NCBI GenBank assembly: GCA_027592485.1
Contig: JAQCKL010000266.1
Coordinates: 1-6,493, forward strand
Direction of reading: 5' to 3'
Length of the DNA: 6,493 nt
Origin: Cyanobacteriota bacterium
GTDB taxonomy: Bacteria > Cyanobacteriota > Cyanobacteriia > Phormidesmidales > Phormidesmidaceae
Shown: positions 5,808 to 6,493 of the stretch, in pieces
Layout: each line of letters opens with the position of its first letter
Numbering within the stretch: the stretch's first letter is position 1
Notes under the pieces: model-generated
Seen by the model: only the letters and a program-made list of their open reading frames with translations
Told to the model about the DNA's origin: nothing
Databases searched by the model: none
Made by a program: the position numbers and the translations under genes

Positions 5808-6493
5808 ATGCAGGTCACTTGGTTAGACAGCAATAGCTGGTTGTGGGAACTGGCGGATCAGAAGATCTTGGTGGATCCTTGGCTAGTAGGTTCCTTGACC
5901 TTTGGCAACGCGGCTTGGCTTTTTCGCGGCGAGCATCCCCAGCCACGAGCCCTCTCTGAAGGGATTAGTCTGATTTTGTTGTCCCAAGGGTTGCCCGATC
6001 ACGCCCACCCCCCTACTCTCAAAGCCCTCAACAAATCAATTCCGGTGATCGGTTCTCCTAGCGCGGCCCAAGTGGCGACTCATCTGGGGTTCACGCAAGT
6101 GACCGCCCTAGACCATGGGGAAAGCCGTCGCCATGGTGGTATCACCCTTCAAGCCTTGCCCGGTGCCCCCGTAGGCCCCACCACCCTAGAAAATGGCTAT
6201 CTCCTCACAGACAATGCCAGCGGTTTGAACCTGTTTTATGAACCCCATGGTTTCCACAAAGAGACCCTGAAGTCCATTGCACCGGTGGATGTGGTGATTA
6301 CGCCGATGCTGGACCTATCTCTGCCATGGGTGGGGCCGATTATTCGAGGGGGCAAAAGTGCCCTGGAGTTGGCGACCTGGTTGCAACCCCAGGTGATGCT
6401 GCCCACGGCCAATGCGGGCGAAGCGGAATACCACGGCTTGCTGATCTCGCTCCTAAAGGCCCAGGGTGGCGTTGAATCGGTACGGGCGGCCTT
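5808..6493 (+). CDS. Metallo-beta-lactamase-fold protein with eroded metal motifs, N-terminal 228 residues (runs off the window)
   Basis: Translation from ATG at 5808 stays open to the right edge. The N-terminus (VTWLDSNSWLWEL, then KILVDPWLVGSL) is typical of MBL-fold hydrolases of the UlaG/YcjI-like sort. The signature HxHxDH is replaced by Q60-G-L62-P-D64-H65, so the first two metal-binding histidines are lost while Asp and the last His remain. Later metal positions also differ: the strand before the usual Asp reads LNLFYEPHG (140-148), and the final segment is PTANAGEAEYHG with no PxHxG. Such Q-G-L/x-D-H variants, with ENGYLL and YEPH, are known to me from cyanobacterial and plant MBL proteins, from memory. 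Function is unknown; zinc hydrolase activity is doubtful. The ribosome-binding site is weak (ACAGG, 7 nt upstream). Another ATG at 5803 is out of frame. Only the C-terminal end appears to be missing. Confidence 0.88.
   Translation, partial: MQVTWLDSNSWLWELADQKILVDPWLVGSLTFGNAAWLFRGEHPQPRALSEGISLILLSQGLPDHAHPPTLKALNKSIPVIGSPSAAQVATHLGFTQVTALDHGESRRHGGITLQALPGAPVGPTTLENGYLLTDNASGLNLFYEPHGFHKETLKSIAPVDVVITPMLDLSLPWVGPIIRGGKSALELATWLQPQVMLPTANAGEAEYHGLLISLLKAQGGVESVRAA

Overview
The window is from a cyanobacterium. Seven perfect HIP1 octamers (GCGATCGC) occur in 6.5 kb, where chance would give far fewer than one. The gene families agree: an aspartate kinase with a repeated ACT tail, an HpsJ-type membrane protein, and a metallo-beta-lactamase-fold protein of a type I recall from cyanobacteria and plants. 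The DNA is visibly GC-rich. A Leptolyngbya-like lineage is possible, but that is only an impression.

Layout from left to right. Positions 1-1438 (minus) hold the N-terminal 479 codons of aspartate kinase, LysC, cut by the left edge. Positions 1528-2268 (minus) encode a four-helix HpsJ-family membrane protein, upstream of lysC on the same strand. A 171-bp divergent gap follows. Two plus-strand genes come next, 43 bp apart: a HAD-superfamily phosphatase (2440-3171) and an exported caspase/legumain-fold (clan CD) cysteine peptidase-like protein with a canonical EF-hand calcium loop (3215-4474). A 171-bp convergent gap separates these from a membrane-anchored M23/LytM peptidoglycan endopeptidase (4646-5506, minus). 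A 301-bp divergent intergenic region with two dyad structures and two promoter-like sequences leads to an MBL-fold protein (5808 to the right edge, plus) whose metal-binding motifs are eroded.

The genes do not form one pathway. They cover amino-acid biosynthesis (LysC), the cell envelope (HpsJ-like, M23), and phosphatase, protease and MBL-fold proteins of unknown substrate. No mobile element, CRISPR array, tRNA or rRNA was seen. The most interesting items are the EF-hand-bearing caspase-like protein, the MBL protein with its metal-site signature lost, and the structured promoter/leader of the M23 gene. I found no clear case for a wholly new multi-gene system.
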